Shown here piece by piece: positions 23,597 to 35,999 of a stretch of DNA of 64,000 nt. The notes under the pieces are model-generated. The model did not search any database, was not told where the DNA came from, and worked only from the letters and a program-made list of their open reading frames with translations. The translations under genes and the position numbers were made by a program. The stretch lies in contig NC_132970.1 in NCBI RefSeq assembly GCF_047496725.1, forward strand, positions 404,501-468,500, given 5' to 3'. The DNA comes from Anoplolepis gracilipes (Eukaryota; Arthropoda; Insecta; Hymenoptera; Formicidae). Every line of letters starts with the position of its first letter. Within the stretch, counting starts at the first letter, position 1.

Positions 23597-23992
23597 AAGT
23601 GACGTTTGAAGTGAACGTTTTGACAGTTACATTATTCTTGCGTGGTATTTTTAAATAAAGAGATATTTCAATAAAACAACAACACTATAGATCGCTTTAG
23701 CACACTTGTAAAATTGTCCGAAAACTAAGCTTAGCAAGGAATATACTGTGTGGAAGGAACATTTTCTACTTTTTTAGACAGTTGTCAAAACCGCGTGTTT
23801 TCGGTGTAAGTAGGCTTATTTTGACACTCATTTTATTACGGCTATTTATTAATTGTCAAGGGAAAAGTTTAGTTTTCAGATAATTTTACCAGCGTGCTAA
23901 AGCAATCTGTAGTCTTGTTTCATCGAAATTTTTTATTTAAAAATGGCACGCAAGAATTTTCAGAACATTATTTCTTGTTTATAACGTCACGA
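23597..23992. mobile_element. Foldback element, about 400 bp
   Basis: Arms of about 130 bp are inverted. On the left, TTCTTGCGTGGTATTTTTAA (23635) continues with GATCGCTTTAGCACAC and GTAAAATTGTCCGAAAACTA. The inverted partners are TAGTTTTCAGATAATTTTAC, GCGTGCTAAAGCAATC and TTAAAAATGGCACGCAAGAA. The centre (about 23740-23860) is not repeated. No ORF. It lies only about 100 bp from the next foldback element. Confidence 0.8.
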
Positions 23993-24085
23993 TTGCAATA
24001 TGACCGCGGTGACTACTCGGAAACCTTAAATAACGTCTTCATTTTCAGACTTAAGCGTTAGTGTTCTCATGTTAAATTTAATGAT

Positions 24086-24700
24086 AAATATTGATTTTAA
24101 CTAACCCAGCCCCAATGACCTTGACCTTAACAACATATGTCAAGGTCATAACCTTGAGTAACATTCAAAAGATTTTAGCCGTCGATCGTTGTTTATTAAA
24201 AATTTATAAAAAAAAGTTCCATAAGCAGGACATAATTTTCTCACATCATGTATATTTAATGAAGCGTACTTTTAATGGATTTATTTATTTAAATGTGATA
24301 CATTGAATGCGTGCTCGGAGGAAGGGCTCCCCCCACCCCCACTCCGAAGGAAAATAATCCAACCCAACCTGTGTTACGAAGCAAAATCTATTTCATGCCT
24401 CAGACATAGGTTGGGTCGGGTTAGTTTTTTTTCAGGGCGAGGGTGCAGGGGGAAGGGTGGAGCCCCTCCCCCGTCTACGCATTCAATGTATTACATTTAA
24501 ATAAACAAATTAAAAGTACGCTTTTTAAAATGTATATGGTACCAAAATTTGTATATAATTCGTAAAAATCTTTTTGTCTTAATACATTTTTAATAAACAA
24601 CGATCGATAGCTAAACCTTTTGCATGTTACTCAGGATCATGACAATATATGTCAAGGTCAAAGTCAAGGTCATTGGGGTTGGGTCCGTTAATGTTAATAT
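24086..24700. mobile_element. Near-complete palindrome (about 300 bp arms) carrying TCAAGGTCA sites
   Basis: Almost the whole element folds on itself, leaving a loop of about 30 bases around 24375-24405. Arm pairs include CCCCAATGACCTTGAC with GTCAAGGTCATTGGGG, CGATCGTTGTTTATTAAAAA with its complement, AAGCGTACTTTTAA with TTAAAAGTACGCTT, and a GC-rich inner part with CCAACCCAACCT against AGGTTGGGT. Four exact TCAAGGTCA or TGACCTTGA sites lie in the arms (24116-24124, 24140-24148, 24652-24660, 24664-24672). There is no transposase. The inner arms contain C/G runs unlike the surrounding DNA. Confidence 0.85.
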
Positions 24701-26967
24701 ATATTATATTTATTCTTATGTGTATTGTAATTGTTAAAATCTCAGTAGAAATTATAATTATAGAGAAAGGAATGATCCTGATTTACGCCAGGATATGTGT
24801 GTATTTTAATTAAAGATTGAAATATCCACACATACACACTTTAGCTCTTGTAAGATAGCTCTTCTATGTGTTTACTTAAATAAATTTTGTTTTTTTAAAA
24901 TACGAATAGAATTATTTATATAAAATTATAACATTTTTTATTATGACGTAAACTTGTTACATTACTGCATCTTTAATTCGTACTTGAGATCTTTATTTGG
25001 GTTTTATTTTATTGTCTAACTTGACAGTTTGTTTTTATTTAGCTACAACGATATAATTATTTCGATTATTTCTGCTCAGAGCGTTACAGAGTTATAATAT
25101 TTTTTTCTTTTTATTTTAGAAATGCGTGCATATGGCAAACATTACCATATTGTGATAAGTTAATAGAATAACGTGCGATTCAAAAACCAAACATTTGTTC
25201 GGTTTCAGTATAGAAACACAGTTGTAGGATGATATTGCAATATGTCGGAATCGATAAAGGAATTATCTTGCTTTTAAATCAATTTATTTTCCCGTATGTA
25301 TCGCAAATATTAAAAGCACATTTATGCGACGAGGCAGCAATACGCGGTATTAGTTATATACGCGTATATAGATACAAGTGGTACACGTGGAATCGATATC
25401 GGCAGCTAATGGGAGTGTAATCAGTTTTGTGGTCATACATACAGCGTTATTCAAATTATTGCGCTGACTGTCAGTGAGACGTTTATTACGATATGTGTAT
25501 GTGTATATAGAATTGCGTCCAATTTTCCCATCAAATATCATTTTGCTTACGTACTATAACGCCTTGGTAAATACGGTAAAAACAATATTGTAAACAAAAA
25601 TATGGTAGAGGAAGAAAGAGAAATAGATTTACTCAACGTCTTTGTTTTTGAAGCGGCCGATTTTATTATGGAGATCATATTGTAAATGCGTGGCAATAAT
25701 TTTGCCACGATTACAGGACTTTCATCATGAAACTTACCAACAGCTTAATTAGACGCGAATGGGCCAATTTAAGGTAACTGATAAGGTCACGGGGAAATGT
25801 GACCCCGTTCATCTAATCGTTCGGTTTTAATCAAACGCGCCGCGCTCAGCTTGAACCGCCTTGGTATAACGGGCGTGCAAAAATTGGCTCGTTAATTTTA
25901 ATTATTTCGTTCTGGGCCGGGCATTTACGCAAATTTCCTGCTCTTGTAATTAGTCGATAGAAAAGTTCATTTGCGCCAAGTATTATATCAAATTCAGTAC
26001 GTGCAGTAGTTTTTCTTACCCTCTCGTCGCTGCGCTGGCAAGTAGGACATTGAAAAATGCTACGTATAGACGATAAATTTGCGAAAAAACTTCCAGAGTG
26101 ACACGCAGTTTTGGAATATTTTAATACTCCATGTAATCAAGAAGCTCGTCCAATTTCGAGAATTTACATTATCCCATGTTTTACGTTTGTATAATTAAAT
26201 ATATTTTTTGGAACAAATATTTTTTAAGGATAATTTTTTTTTATAAATTTCAAGTCAATATTTTTTTCACATACGAATGAGATTACGTTAGCTTACATTA
26301 TCTATGATGACACAATCGAGTATGAAACTCCCTGTCATTGTTTAATACCATAACGTTTTAAGTGATATAGTAAGAAATCGATTTGTCACTTCTTTGAGAA
26401 GATATTTTAAAAGTTCACCTGCCTCGTCATGGAAAATTCATACTTATCTGATATATTTATAGAGGTAGATAGCTTAAACGAAGATTATAAGGATCGCGGT
26501 CCATTAATGTCTTCCTGGAAGTCTATTCAAGTTGCACCGTGTACTAGGTGCATTACTTGATTAAATTGACTTAGTCCTGCACCTTGAAGCTCCATTGCGG
26601 AAGTCTCTGCTTCGTTCTCCGAACGAGTCCCTCAAACCAGACCTTCTTGCAAGACCACAGTTCTTACATAATTGGATACAATTACTATGGCTACACGTAA
26701 TTCTTCACAGACATGTTAAATGTTCAAATGTTCTTCAAAGTACATTTCTTGAAATTAACTCTTTAAATTTACTTGAGATAATTAAAATTATTGTCAAGTT
26801 ATTAGTTATTATAAATTGCTTATTGTATTATTACAAAGTGCGACAAGCAAAAGACCATTATTGTTCACAAATAAATATGCTCGATTTTACATTGTTTCTA
26901 AAAATAAATATTTGGATACCCAATTATTTAATTATTTAACGGTGACTGTTAATTATTTAACGCTCAC

Positions 26968-26975
<8 letters not shown>
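24701..26975. other. Noncoding stretch with an enhancer-like segment
   Basis: No gene was recognised. The part at 25640-26060 is balanced in composition. It carries the palindrome GTGGCAATAATTTTGCCAC (about 25691-25709), a GGTCAC-N8-GTGACC inverted repeat (about 25786-25805), and several TTAATTA or TAATTAG cores. This is the sort of content expected of a conserved noncoding element, but conservation cannot be tested here. Confidence 0.4.
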
Positions 26976-27006
<31 letters not shown>

Positions 27007-27021
27007 GTACACACACACACA
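26976..27021. repeat. (TA)n(CA)n microsatellite
   Basis: An AT tract passes into TGTACACACACACACA. Confidence 0.9.
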
Positions 27022-27560
27022 TACAACTGAGAGATCGCTATTTACCATGCCTATGCGAAATGATTTATTCGCGCAGTTAATCAATTAGTTCTTCGACATG
27101 TGGTCCGTTATAACCCTGGTGCAATATGCGATCCATAATCATCGGCACAAATACTTCTTGATGTCACGGTTGATTAAGCAAATAGAATTATTAATGCTCA
27201 GCCTATTATATCGACGTGGAATAACCAAACAATTAACAGTTATGCTCGATATAATTGTGCAGAGTGATAATTATCGCATCTCGTCAGTAATTTTGCGATC
27301 TCATTTCGACAAAAATAACGTAATCTCGAAAGACTGATCTTCAATACGTATATGAAATGTCAAATAATATACTGGTCTATTATTTTGTAATTTATTTGAG
27401 GGGATTTATGACTTGCATATATTATATATTAACATTTAAATAATATTATCGTTAAAGATGATAATAAACGTGTCGTCTACATTTATCGTATTTGATTTCG
27501 ACCAGAATTTAAAAAAATTGCGTTTAATTCGTATTTATAAAGTATTTACAGGGTAACCGA
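27022..27560. other. Noncoding spacer
   Basis: AT-rich, nothing recognised. Confidence 0.5.
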
Positions 27561-27614
27561 GTCGATCGGTTTTAAGTACTTTTCTATAGTACTTTTAAAA
27601 TGGAGCCGGTCGAC
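27561..27614. repeat. Imperfect palindrome at a CAGGGTAACC repeat end
   Basis: GTCGATCGG with TTTTAAGTACT pairs against AGTACTTTTAAAA with CCGGTCGAC. ACAGGGTAACC lies immediately before it, which recalls the termini of arthropod interspersed repeats. Confidence 0.45.
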
Positions 27615-27742
27615 ACTAAATTACTTTCACCGCCCCAGCTTTGCCAATTTGCTTCTCAGTCCCGGGCTAAAATATAAGGGATTTAAAAGGGATCAAAGTG
27701 ACCCGGAATACTCGGTAGATGCAATAGTTTCGCTTCGTCGGG

Positions 27743-27746
27743 GTCG

Positions 27747-27803
<57 letters not shown>

Positions 27804-27811
27804 TCGTCGTC
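27743..27811. repeat. (GTC)n trinucleotide microsatellite
   Basis: About 23 GTC/CGT units with two interruptions. One frame would read polyarginine, but the flanks show no coding signal. Confidence 0.95.
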
Positions 27812-29567
27812 ATTCATCGTCTCGAAATCGTATGCAAACGCGATAAAAACTATTCGCGTGTGAAACTTTTGGTTGGCTGAGAAAATGATCGGAACGCGCG
27901 TAACTCAATCGACTTTGCATGTGCTCGCGCATCATGCTTCGCATATAAAACAGTCGCGAGTGATCGTCATTTAACATTGGCACAGCCAAATGCAATATCA
28001 TCTCATTCGACTGGTGTATCCTGTTCGCGTCGCCGTTTTCGAGATTTAGCGCGTTCCGTGGCGCATTGAAAAATTGATTTGTACTTTCGTTTACACACGA
28101 AACGCGCGGCGCGGCGCATCGAACGGGGGATCCCCGGTCGAAAATTAAACTTCGAGACCTTGATGGATTTACATGTTTTAATCCTCGAACATGGTTCCAC
28201 CATTTTTTAGATGAGATCTGCGCGCAGACGCGGCTTTGTGTCGGTTGATCGGTGGATTCGTGAATACACGATCGGTTAAAAAAAAAAAGAAAACAAAAAA
28301 AAACGAATTATCCGATTATATCGAAGTTTAGTAATCTTCTTTTCAACAATAAATAAATAAAAAAAAAATAAACCTACTGATTCTCGCTTTCTCATATAAG
28401 AGGACGTATTAATTAATTTATTAAAAAAATTATGCGCATTTAAGGGAAATTAAGGAATGCTAAACCGTCCTGTATTATCGATATTTTTATTGTACCGAAA
28501 TGTTTTTATTGTATAGAATGATAAGTTCTTTTCCACGATAAAAAAGTATACACCGAAACCTTTTCGGAATCTATGCGATCTTATATTAATAAAGAAAAAA
28601 GTTAAGAAATTACAGTTTTTCTTATCGGTTTTCTGGAGCCAGGTCGTAAACAATAATTGCTCGATACGAATGTTTTCGTATGCAATTTGTATCAACAAAA
28701 TGAGATAGGTTCCACATATAAATTGCATAAAGGAATATTAAGCAAATATATTGTCATTAGATAAAGATTTTCGTCGATAATATAGAATAGTTTTAAGGAT
28801 TCCCTTAATATGCCATAATAAGTACAAATTTTTTTCGCATCATGTACATCCCAGCGATATTTCTCAAATTTCTAAGAGAATTATATTTATATTTGCAGAT
28901 GCTTTATTTGTCGAACAAGCAGTTTCTTATTTCCTGTCATTCGATATAATACGCGGCCTAAAGAAAAGCGTGCGCCTGCGCGTTATGAAATAGACCAGAG
29001 TCGACTCATCACACGCGTTTTATACCCGCTAAATCTAGCGTTTCTATCTCTCTTATAGAGCGTAAAAGGAAATGCTTTCGGGCGCGACTTGGCGGGTGTC
29101 GCAACAGCGTTAGATAAATCAAGAGCAGAGGTTGCCAGGAAACACGTAGAACGCGTGCAGCTTTCATTGTCCTACTTGTCACGTTTATAAGTACACATAT
29201 GCCACGTATATGCCAGCGTTGTAGGTGAGGAAGGGTGGCGGAAGGAAGGGAGGGATTCGTTTATATGTGTGTATGTGGGTATAGCGGGATGCCTTTCGTC
29301 TCTGCATGTATCCGAGAGCTGCCGGCTCGTCTAGTCAGATCCCAACTAATTTATACCCTACTGCATTAATATGCGCATTATTCTATGAGAAGGAGATGGG
29401 GTACAGACGCCCCGTGCGCGGTACGCGCGGCTAGGGATATTACATACACACGTGCACACGCGCATGCATATATTCTACTCGGTCCACCGAATAATTACTC
29501 GCTTTATATACGCTTTATGCACCTCGGAGCATTGACTGACTATTTTAATGAAGGAAACTTCGGCTGG

Positions 29568-29570
<3 letters not shown>
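27812..29570. other. Noncoding stretch with CpG-rich patches
   Basis: No gene was recognised. Patches at 27830-28250 and 28960-29440 are CpG-rich, including CGCGCGGCGCGGCGC and GGGGGATCCCCGG near 28103-28137. The sequence between them is AT-rich. Confidence 0.5.

Positions 29571-29601
<31 letters not shown>
29571..29601. repeat. (GA)n microsatellite
   Basis: Pure AG dinucleotide of about 30 bases. Confidence 0.95.
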
Positions 29602-29603
<2 letters not shown>

Positions 29604-29802
29604 AAGAGCGGAGCAAGCTTGGCGAATGTCATGTACTGCACGCTCTCGAGACGTCGATAGGAACGAACGAATGGATGCGTGACTACGTTCGATTATTATG
29701 CGTAGTCATGCAAATCAGCCGGGAATCGACGTCTATCGCCGTTTATACCGCGTCTCGCGGGATTTAAGCCTCGTACATACAGTACCATTCGCGCGTATTT
29801 CC
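29602..29802. other. CpG-rich noncoding patch
   Basis: Open frames on both strands overlap here, but none resembles a known protein. Confidence 0.45.
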
Positions 29803-29827
29803 ATCGATCGATCGATCGATCGATCGT
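29803..29827. repeat. (ATCG)n microsatellite
   Basis: Six copies of ATCG, a self-complementary repeat. Confidence 0.9.
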
Positions 29828-30770
29828 TCGGCGGCGAGCCGCGAAGATGCTTTCGCGTTCTGCATATCGATTTTCAAGTAGGTCACCTCGGTGAAAAGCG
29901 ACTTGTTTGTCCCGTCGATCGTTATTTAAGGGCGCGAGATTAGTCGATCGGATATAGTGGTTGTAAAAGACTGACATAATAGCGCACGTGTGCTGCCATT
30001 CGAGTGTGCGCCGTACCAATAGTAGACGATAACGCGTAATTTGCTGCCGGTATACTTAATTTTATTGACGTTTCTGCGAGGCTTTCTCGTTTGATGATAA
30101 TAAAATTTGATAAAGTAGGGAACTTTGCGTTGTGCGTGGAAATGGATCCACTCACGCAAGGAGTCTCGATGCCAAAAAAATCCATTTGACTTATATCGGT
30201 TTTACCGGGTCTGAATTTCTCTTTATGAAGGCCTTTTTTTCATTCGTAATTCTTAGATCTCTTTATCTAGTACTTTTAAATTTATTTTAAATTTGAGTAT
30301 TATTTTTTTAATTATTTTCAATACTTTATTTTATTGTTTAATTTAATTTGCTTTCTCACAAAACACATACGCATAAAAAAAAAATACATTTATTATTTAT
30401 TACCGCGGTTTTTGCTTTATTCGTTATTAAAATTTTATTTTTCCCAAGAATTGGATATATGTACTTCTCTCTTCTGCATGATTAGATTCAAATTTGCGGA
30501 TTCAGATCCCGTATATATTGCGCGTATCGTTTTCAGTGGAATGTATTCGCGTGCACAAAACGAAGAACACGTAAAGCGGGACATCTCGCTCTACGTATCG
30601 GCAACGCTATGGTCCGTTGTCTTTTCTGAATTTACCCGTTCAATTGAATTTCATGCTTTGGTACCCTGCGATCGGCCATTGTGCTAGACTCGTGTGACCC
30701 AAATTATTCCTTCCCTCTCGAAATACGGGCCGCGAATAGTTTCCAGTGCAGTCGGGGACTAAATATCCAT
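29828..30770. other. Noncoding stretch
   Basis: Balanced to about 30170, then AT-rich. No gene was recognised. Confidence 0.5.
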
Positions 30771-30806
30771 ATCTATCTACCTACCTACCTACCTATCTAC
30801 CTATCT
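30771..30806. repeat. (CTAC)n microsatellite
   Basis: CTAC/CTAT tetranucleotide units. Confidence 0.9.
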
Positions 30807-31737
30807 CCGGCGTCAAATCGGTAGGAGAGCATCCTTTCGAAACTCACGACCCACTTTGCACGAACATCTCGAAATTCACCTACAGTCGAAATGATTTATT
30901 GCCACTTTTACGAATTGCATTGGTCATTGCATATGAGGGACTCCCCTCGCTTTTTATCATTGGCGGTCACGTGTGCTTTTATGCACTCTTCCTGTCTACT
31001 ACATTCAAAATGCTCTGCATTCTATCTCTCTCTTTTCGTCTCTATTCTATGTTTGTATCTGCACAAACCTGCTTTGCAAAAAAAAAAAAAAAATTCGAAA
31101 TAAAATTTATTTATTGAATTATAATAACAGAGAACGGAAAGAATTCATTTTACCAAAAACAAAAAATTATATGAAATATTAATTATCTTGGTACCATGTT
31201 ATATAATGTTTGCTATCGTGATGCGAAGAAAATATCACGTATCCGCGATGCTTCGTAATAAAATGTTTTGCGCGCAGGAATTTCAGCAAAATTGCGTTCG
31301 CGAGAAACGAACGATCGAAATATCCGGATTCGTCCATCGTTACCATCGAACAATGCGATATGCAGTCTTAAATTTTCGTCACGGTAAAAGCCACGGGGAC
31401 AGGTCAAGAGGAATGAGAAAAGCGATAGGCTGGCGCGCCTCACCGTCACCGATGAAGAATATAAATTACAGAAATGGTGCATTCTGAAAAATGACGTCTC
31501 GAACAAATGGTGACATCCGTTATGCCCGTAGGCTACGTTTGTTCCTGACGGCATTGTAATCTCGCGCGAGTAACGATCCAATAAAAGATGTGCGAGCGCG
31601 AATTTTTACCATGGATTCAGTCGCGAAATAATGACGACACGGACGCAACTTTCGCATGTGTATGTGTAAAATTTTGAAGCGATTTAATGCGCCTAATCCT
31701 TTCGAGAAAAAATGAACATATTATGATTATATACGAT
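30807..31737. other. Noncoding stretch
   Basis: Contains an A-rich run near 31080-31092. No gene was recognised. Open frames in the CpG-rich part at 31200-31600 occur on both strands and carry no domain signature. Confidence 0.5.
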
Positions 31738-32070
31738 TATATATAATTAAATCTGAAATTTCGCGCAATCTGACTATGTATGTAATATAATTTGTCCATA
31801 TATAATTAAATCAGAATTTTGACGCGATGTGATTTGATCATATATATAATAATATCTGAAACTTGGCGTGATATGATCTTATTTTTATATAATCATATTT
31901 GATTAGATCTGTTTTCATATATAATTAGATTTAACCAAATATGATTACATGTATAAAGATGTGGTCATATAAGATCATATCGCGCCATTTTTCGGATATT
32001 ATTATATGTGATTATATAAAATTACATATGTTCTCAGATCTTTTTATATCTAATTATATGTGTTTATATT
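31738..32070. repeat. Array of direct and inverted ATATAATTARATCTGAA-type units
   Basis: The motif ATATAATTAAATCTGAAATTT plus CGCGCAATCTGA starts at about 31739. It recurs directly near 31798 and 31843, the latter ending GGCGTGATATGATC. An inverted unit lies at about 31970-32012 (GATCATATCGCGCC then GGATATTATTATATG). The right half therefore folds onto the left. It could be a decayed foldback element or a small satellite-like array. Confidence 0.6.
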
Positions 32071-32123
32071 TGACTATATTATAACCATTTTATTTTTTTG
32101 CACTTTTATCGCATAATAAAGAG

Positions 32124-33216
32124 GCTTTAAAGGAGGGTGGGCAAAACATGTTAGTTTTTGCACAGAAAGTGTAAAGTTACATATATTTTCTTATAGTATT
32201 TGAGTTGCTGAATACGAAAATACCCTTTTTATTGGTCTAAGTTCATGGAAAAGTGGTCAAAATTCGCCTTAAAGGCGAATAAGTCACTTTTAATAGTAAT
32301 TTAATTAGTGTCGATTTTGCAATTATTTAATTATTTATAGTTTAGTTTTATAATTTTTTTTATACTGAAAAATAAAGAAACATATAAAAATGAAACATTT
32401 TAAGAATGCTAAATCTAACATAATATAAAATCAATATAATATAAAATTTAAAAAATAAATAGTCACTTTAGTCAAAGAATTTTAAGCCTCATCAGATGCA
32501 ACTATACACATTGTACAGTTTTAAATATCTTAAAATGGACTTGCACTACTATAAAGGTTCCACCTAAAGGCGCGTTAAGTTTTTTTTATAGTAGACCTTT
32601 GCCTGGAGCCCTATTATACAATATTACTTTTCGTATTATACTGTATAGCGTTTTGTTTTATTCAACATCAGAATCTTAATCTTGTCAGTTTCTTGATTGA
32701 TCGGATCCGCTAATGTTATACATATATAAAGTCGAAATATCTATTCTTATATCTCTTTTTATGTTTTTGAAACTCTCTCCTCAACATTAAATTATGTATA
32801 TAAGCTGCACATCTGATGAGACTAAAGATTCTTGAATAAATTGATTATTTATTTTTTAATTTTTATATGTATTACATTGATTTTCTTATGTTAAATTTAG
32901 CATTCCTAAAGTGTTTGATTAAAAGTGCCTTTTTAGTTTTTAGTAAAAGAAATAATAAAACAAATCTATAAATACTTAAATAATTGCAAAATCGACACTA
33001 ATTGAATTACTATTAAAAGTGACTTAAAAATTTATTCACTTTTAAGCAAAATTTGCGAATTTTGATCACTTTCCCATAGACTTATTGTTAAACCAATAAA
33101 ACGAATATTTTCAACTCATTCAGTAACTCAAAAACTTTAAGAAAATACGTGTATATATAACTTACGTTAGACTTTTTGGGCACAAATCAGCACATTTTAC
33201 CCGCACCCTCCTTTGA
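32124..33216. mobile_element. Foldback element, about 1.1 kb with about 400 bp arms
   Basis: The left arm (about 32124-32520) is inverted as the right arm (about 32810-33216). The ends pair AAAGGAGGGTGGGCAAAA with TTTTACCCGCACCCTCCTTT. Inner pairs include AGTGTCGATTTTGCAATTAT with ATAATTGCAAAATCGACACT, ACTTTTAATAGTAATT with AATTACTATTAAAAGT, and GCCTCATCAGATGC with GCACATCTGATGAGAC. The centre of about 290 bp (32520-32810) has no ORF. Arms are colinear with modest divergence. Confidence 0.85.
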
Positions 33217-33475
33217 CAATACAATATATTGATGGAATTATGATCAGAAAATTAATAAAGGTAGGACATATAAACGTTGTCGATCATTTTCAATCCCATT
33301 AAAAGTTTTTGTCGCGCGACGAAAAATAGTTGAGCTACCTCTTTGAGGTGAACAATAAATAATGAGAAATGATAATCACCAACAGTCGAGCATAAATCGG
33401 GCGTGTAATAAATATTTGCGAGAGATATCTCTCGCGCTCGAATAGCCGTATGATTATTATATCCAACAAGCAGGG

Positions 33476-33512
<37 letters not shown>

Positions 33513-34049
33513 CGCGTTTGATAACGAAATCGACGAGAGGGATTTTCTGTAATGGAAAATTCAACGCTGTTAAAATAGAAATGATTGCTCGCGCAAAGTG
33601 TCTTCCGCCTTGATTCACCTCGCTATAAAATTTATCTGTATGATATAATTAAGTAGCACAGCGGGTAATCGTATTATGTACGGCATCAAGCCTGCGTGCG
33701 CACGCAACGCGTCGTGAAAATAAAATGCTCGCGGAGTGAGAGCAAGCTCATCGTTATATCCGTCGCGTGCAACTGCATTTCCGCCTTTATACTTGTCTCG
33801 CATATACCGCGGCGGATAACATTGGCCAACGTTTTGCGCTTGAAAAAGAAATTAATCATACTATTGCATTGGGTCAACGTGCTTATCTCGATATGAAATT
33901 CTATTGTAAAAAAGATATTAAGATAATTGATAAAGGAATAGAAGCAGATAAAAAAGGGACATTATTACGTATACGCGTTCGTTAATAGTTTTCAAATTAC
34001 ATTCGTGGCACGCGACTGTTTTGACGGGCTTAATCGTTAAATCAGGGCG
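33217..34049. other. Noncoding stretch with a (GA)n tract
   Basis: GA repeats lie at 33481-33511. The segment 33540-33900 is balanced in composition and open in several frames on both strands, with no recognisable protein. Confidence 0.5.
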
Positions 34050-34128
34050 ACTACCTACCTACCTACCTACCTACCTACCTACCTACCTACCTACCTACCT
34101 ACCTACCTACCTACTTACTTATCTATCT
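34050..34128. repeat. (CTAC)n microsatellite
   Basis: About 18 copies of CTAC, then CTTA and TCTA variants. Confidence 0.95.
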
Positions 34129-35999
34129 CACGGATAACTTTTTCGAAATAAAAGTTACCAGGCGAAACTTCGTCGCCCAAGTTCCTCATGAATGCAGAGC
34201 ATAATAGAGGTTTAGAAGCGAGGAACGAAGAGAAGTGAGAGAGAGGGAAGGGAGGGGGGGGAGGGAAACTGCCTCCTTCGTCGGATCGATGGCACGAGAA
34301 ACGAGCTTTTTCTTCCCGGCAATCATTTTTCTAACCGCCCCCGCTTTCCCCCCTCCCCTCCCCCCTCCTCCCCTTAAGTAATTACGAGTCATTACCGGTC
34401 AGAGGAAATTTCGCCAGGTGTCGACTTTCCGAACACGCCCGATCGAATTTGCGGTCGTGTATGTCTTTTCCTTCGATTTAATTAAGACGACGTCGGGCTT
34501 ATTAGTGCCGTCCGCCGACACAATGGGCGTTCCAAAATTGATGCTCGCGGGTGATCAAGTACGCGAATATTGCAGGAAATTGAATTTTGACGTCAACGTT
34601 TACGTGTCACTTGCTTATTCATTCGCTCGCGCGCTTTCTCTAATAAAGACGTATATAATTAATACGGGCGCATAATTATGCGATAAAATATTACACTCAC
34701 GTTTCTCAGATTCGTATTCAATACATCATTCATTTTACAAATACCCGTTTTTTGCGCTCAACAATTTACGACGATAAATTAATCTCTTTTATCGCATAAA
34801 TCACTTCATCAAAATAAGACATTATTGTAATTAAATATCGCGACTCGGCGAAACGCGAGATGACTTTTATATATAACGTTGAATTTAGAGGAACTACGGT
34901 GAAAAGTAGACGTAATGAAATTATTTCAAAGTTATATTTTTGACGTTCTACGCTAATGTATGTTTAGCGTGATTCTTTTCCTCAAGATGAAAGACTTATT
35001 TGAGGGATCGAAAGCGTGGAAACTTGGATATCATTACATATCGCAGCGATAATCCCGCTAAAACCAGAGTAGCATCCTGCAATGAATGTTGGAAACTTTT
35101 CCACTTCCACGTGTCGACGAGCGGCATGTTTCACTCCATCGCGTCTTAACACATACTTTAGGACGATATCCGTACTTTGATCCCTCTGCTCTATCATATA
35201 CCCAATACTCGGCCCGTCAAACTCGTCCCCTTCTCGCTCGATCGAGACAAGAGTTTTACAAGCGTTCTCTTTTTTCTTCGGCAAACAATCTTTCGCGAAG
35301 TCTTTTCTTCTTCGTTCTCTCCTTGCCGACTTTTTATAAAGAAAATGGCTCGCCATTCGGGCACCTGTTGGCTGACAGCTATACAAGGCAAAACCAGCAC
35401 ATCAACAGCACGGAGGAATTATTAATTGAAACTTAATGAGAAAGACGATTTGAAGAGACGAAGTTTACGAGTCATCGATCGAATCGCTTCGAAACAATGA
35501 AATCTTGTTTTTTCTCCCTCTTTCTGCAAACGACCCTTTGTTCGCCCCTCGCACGCGATCTGTCTTCATTTATTTCTTTTTTTATTTTTTTTTTTTTTTT
35601 TGCGCATCAAAATCAGAATTTTTAATTTTCATATTTATCCAATAAATTATAATAAAAATTACGCGATCCCTCGTAAAAGTTTCACGCTAATTGTTATATA
35701 AATTTGAAGTAATCAGGATATGTTTCAAAATATTTTGCATTATTTATTTAAAGCAGGTTTTTTTCATTATTTACACAGTTTATATTGCTTCGATATTTTA
35801 TTATAACTTTTAGAGCTCAATTTAACTTGACAGGTATATAAATGAGATTTTACACGCTAATGGAGAGAGAAAAAAAACATCAATTTTTGTTGATGCATGT
35901 TTAGTAATATGTTTTGCTAGAAAGAGAGAAAAAGAGAGAGAGAGAGAATATAATAATAATAATAAAATATAAAATTTTAATTTTACATCATATAGAGGA
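34129..35999. other. Noncoding stretch with G-/C-run cluster
   Basis: G runs at 34245-34265 and C runs at 34338-34373 give quadruplex-type motifs on opposite strands. The part at 34380-35500 is balanced in composition and open in some frames on both strands, without a known domain. A poly(T) run lies near 35577-35601. Confidence 0.5.

Noticed and set aside
27649..27846. Arginine-rich open frame
   Set aside because: It is a translation of a (GTC)n microsatellite.
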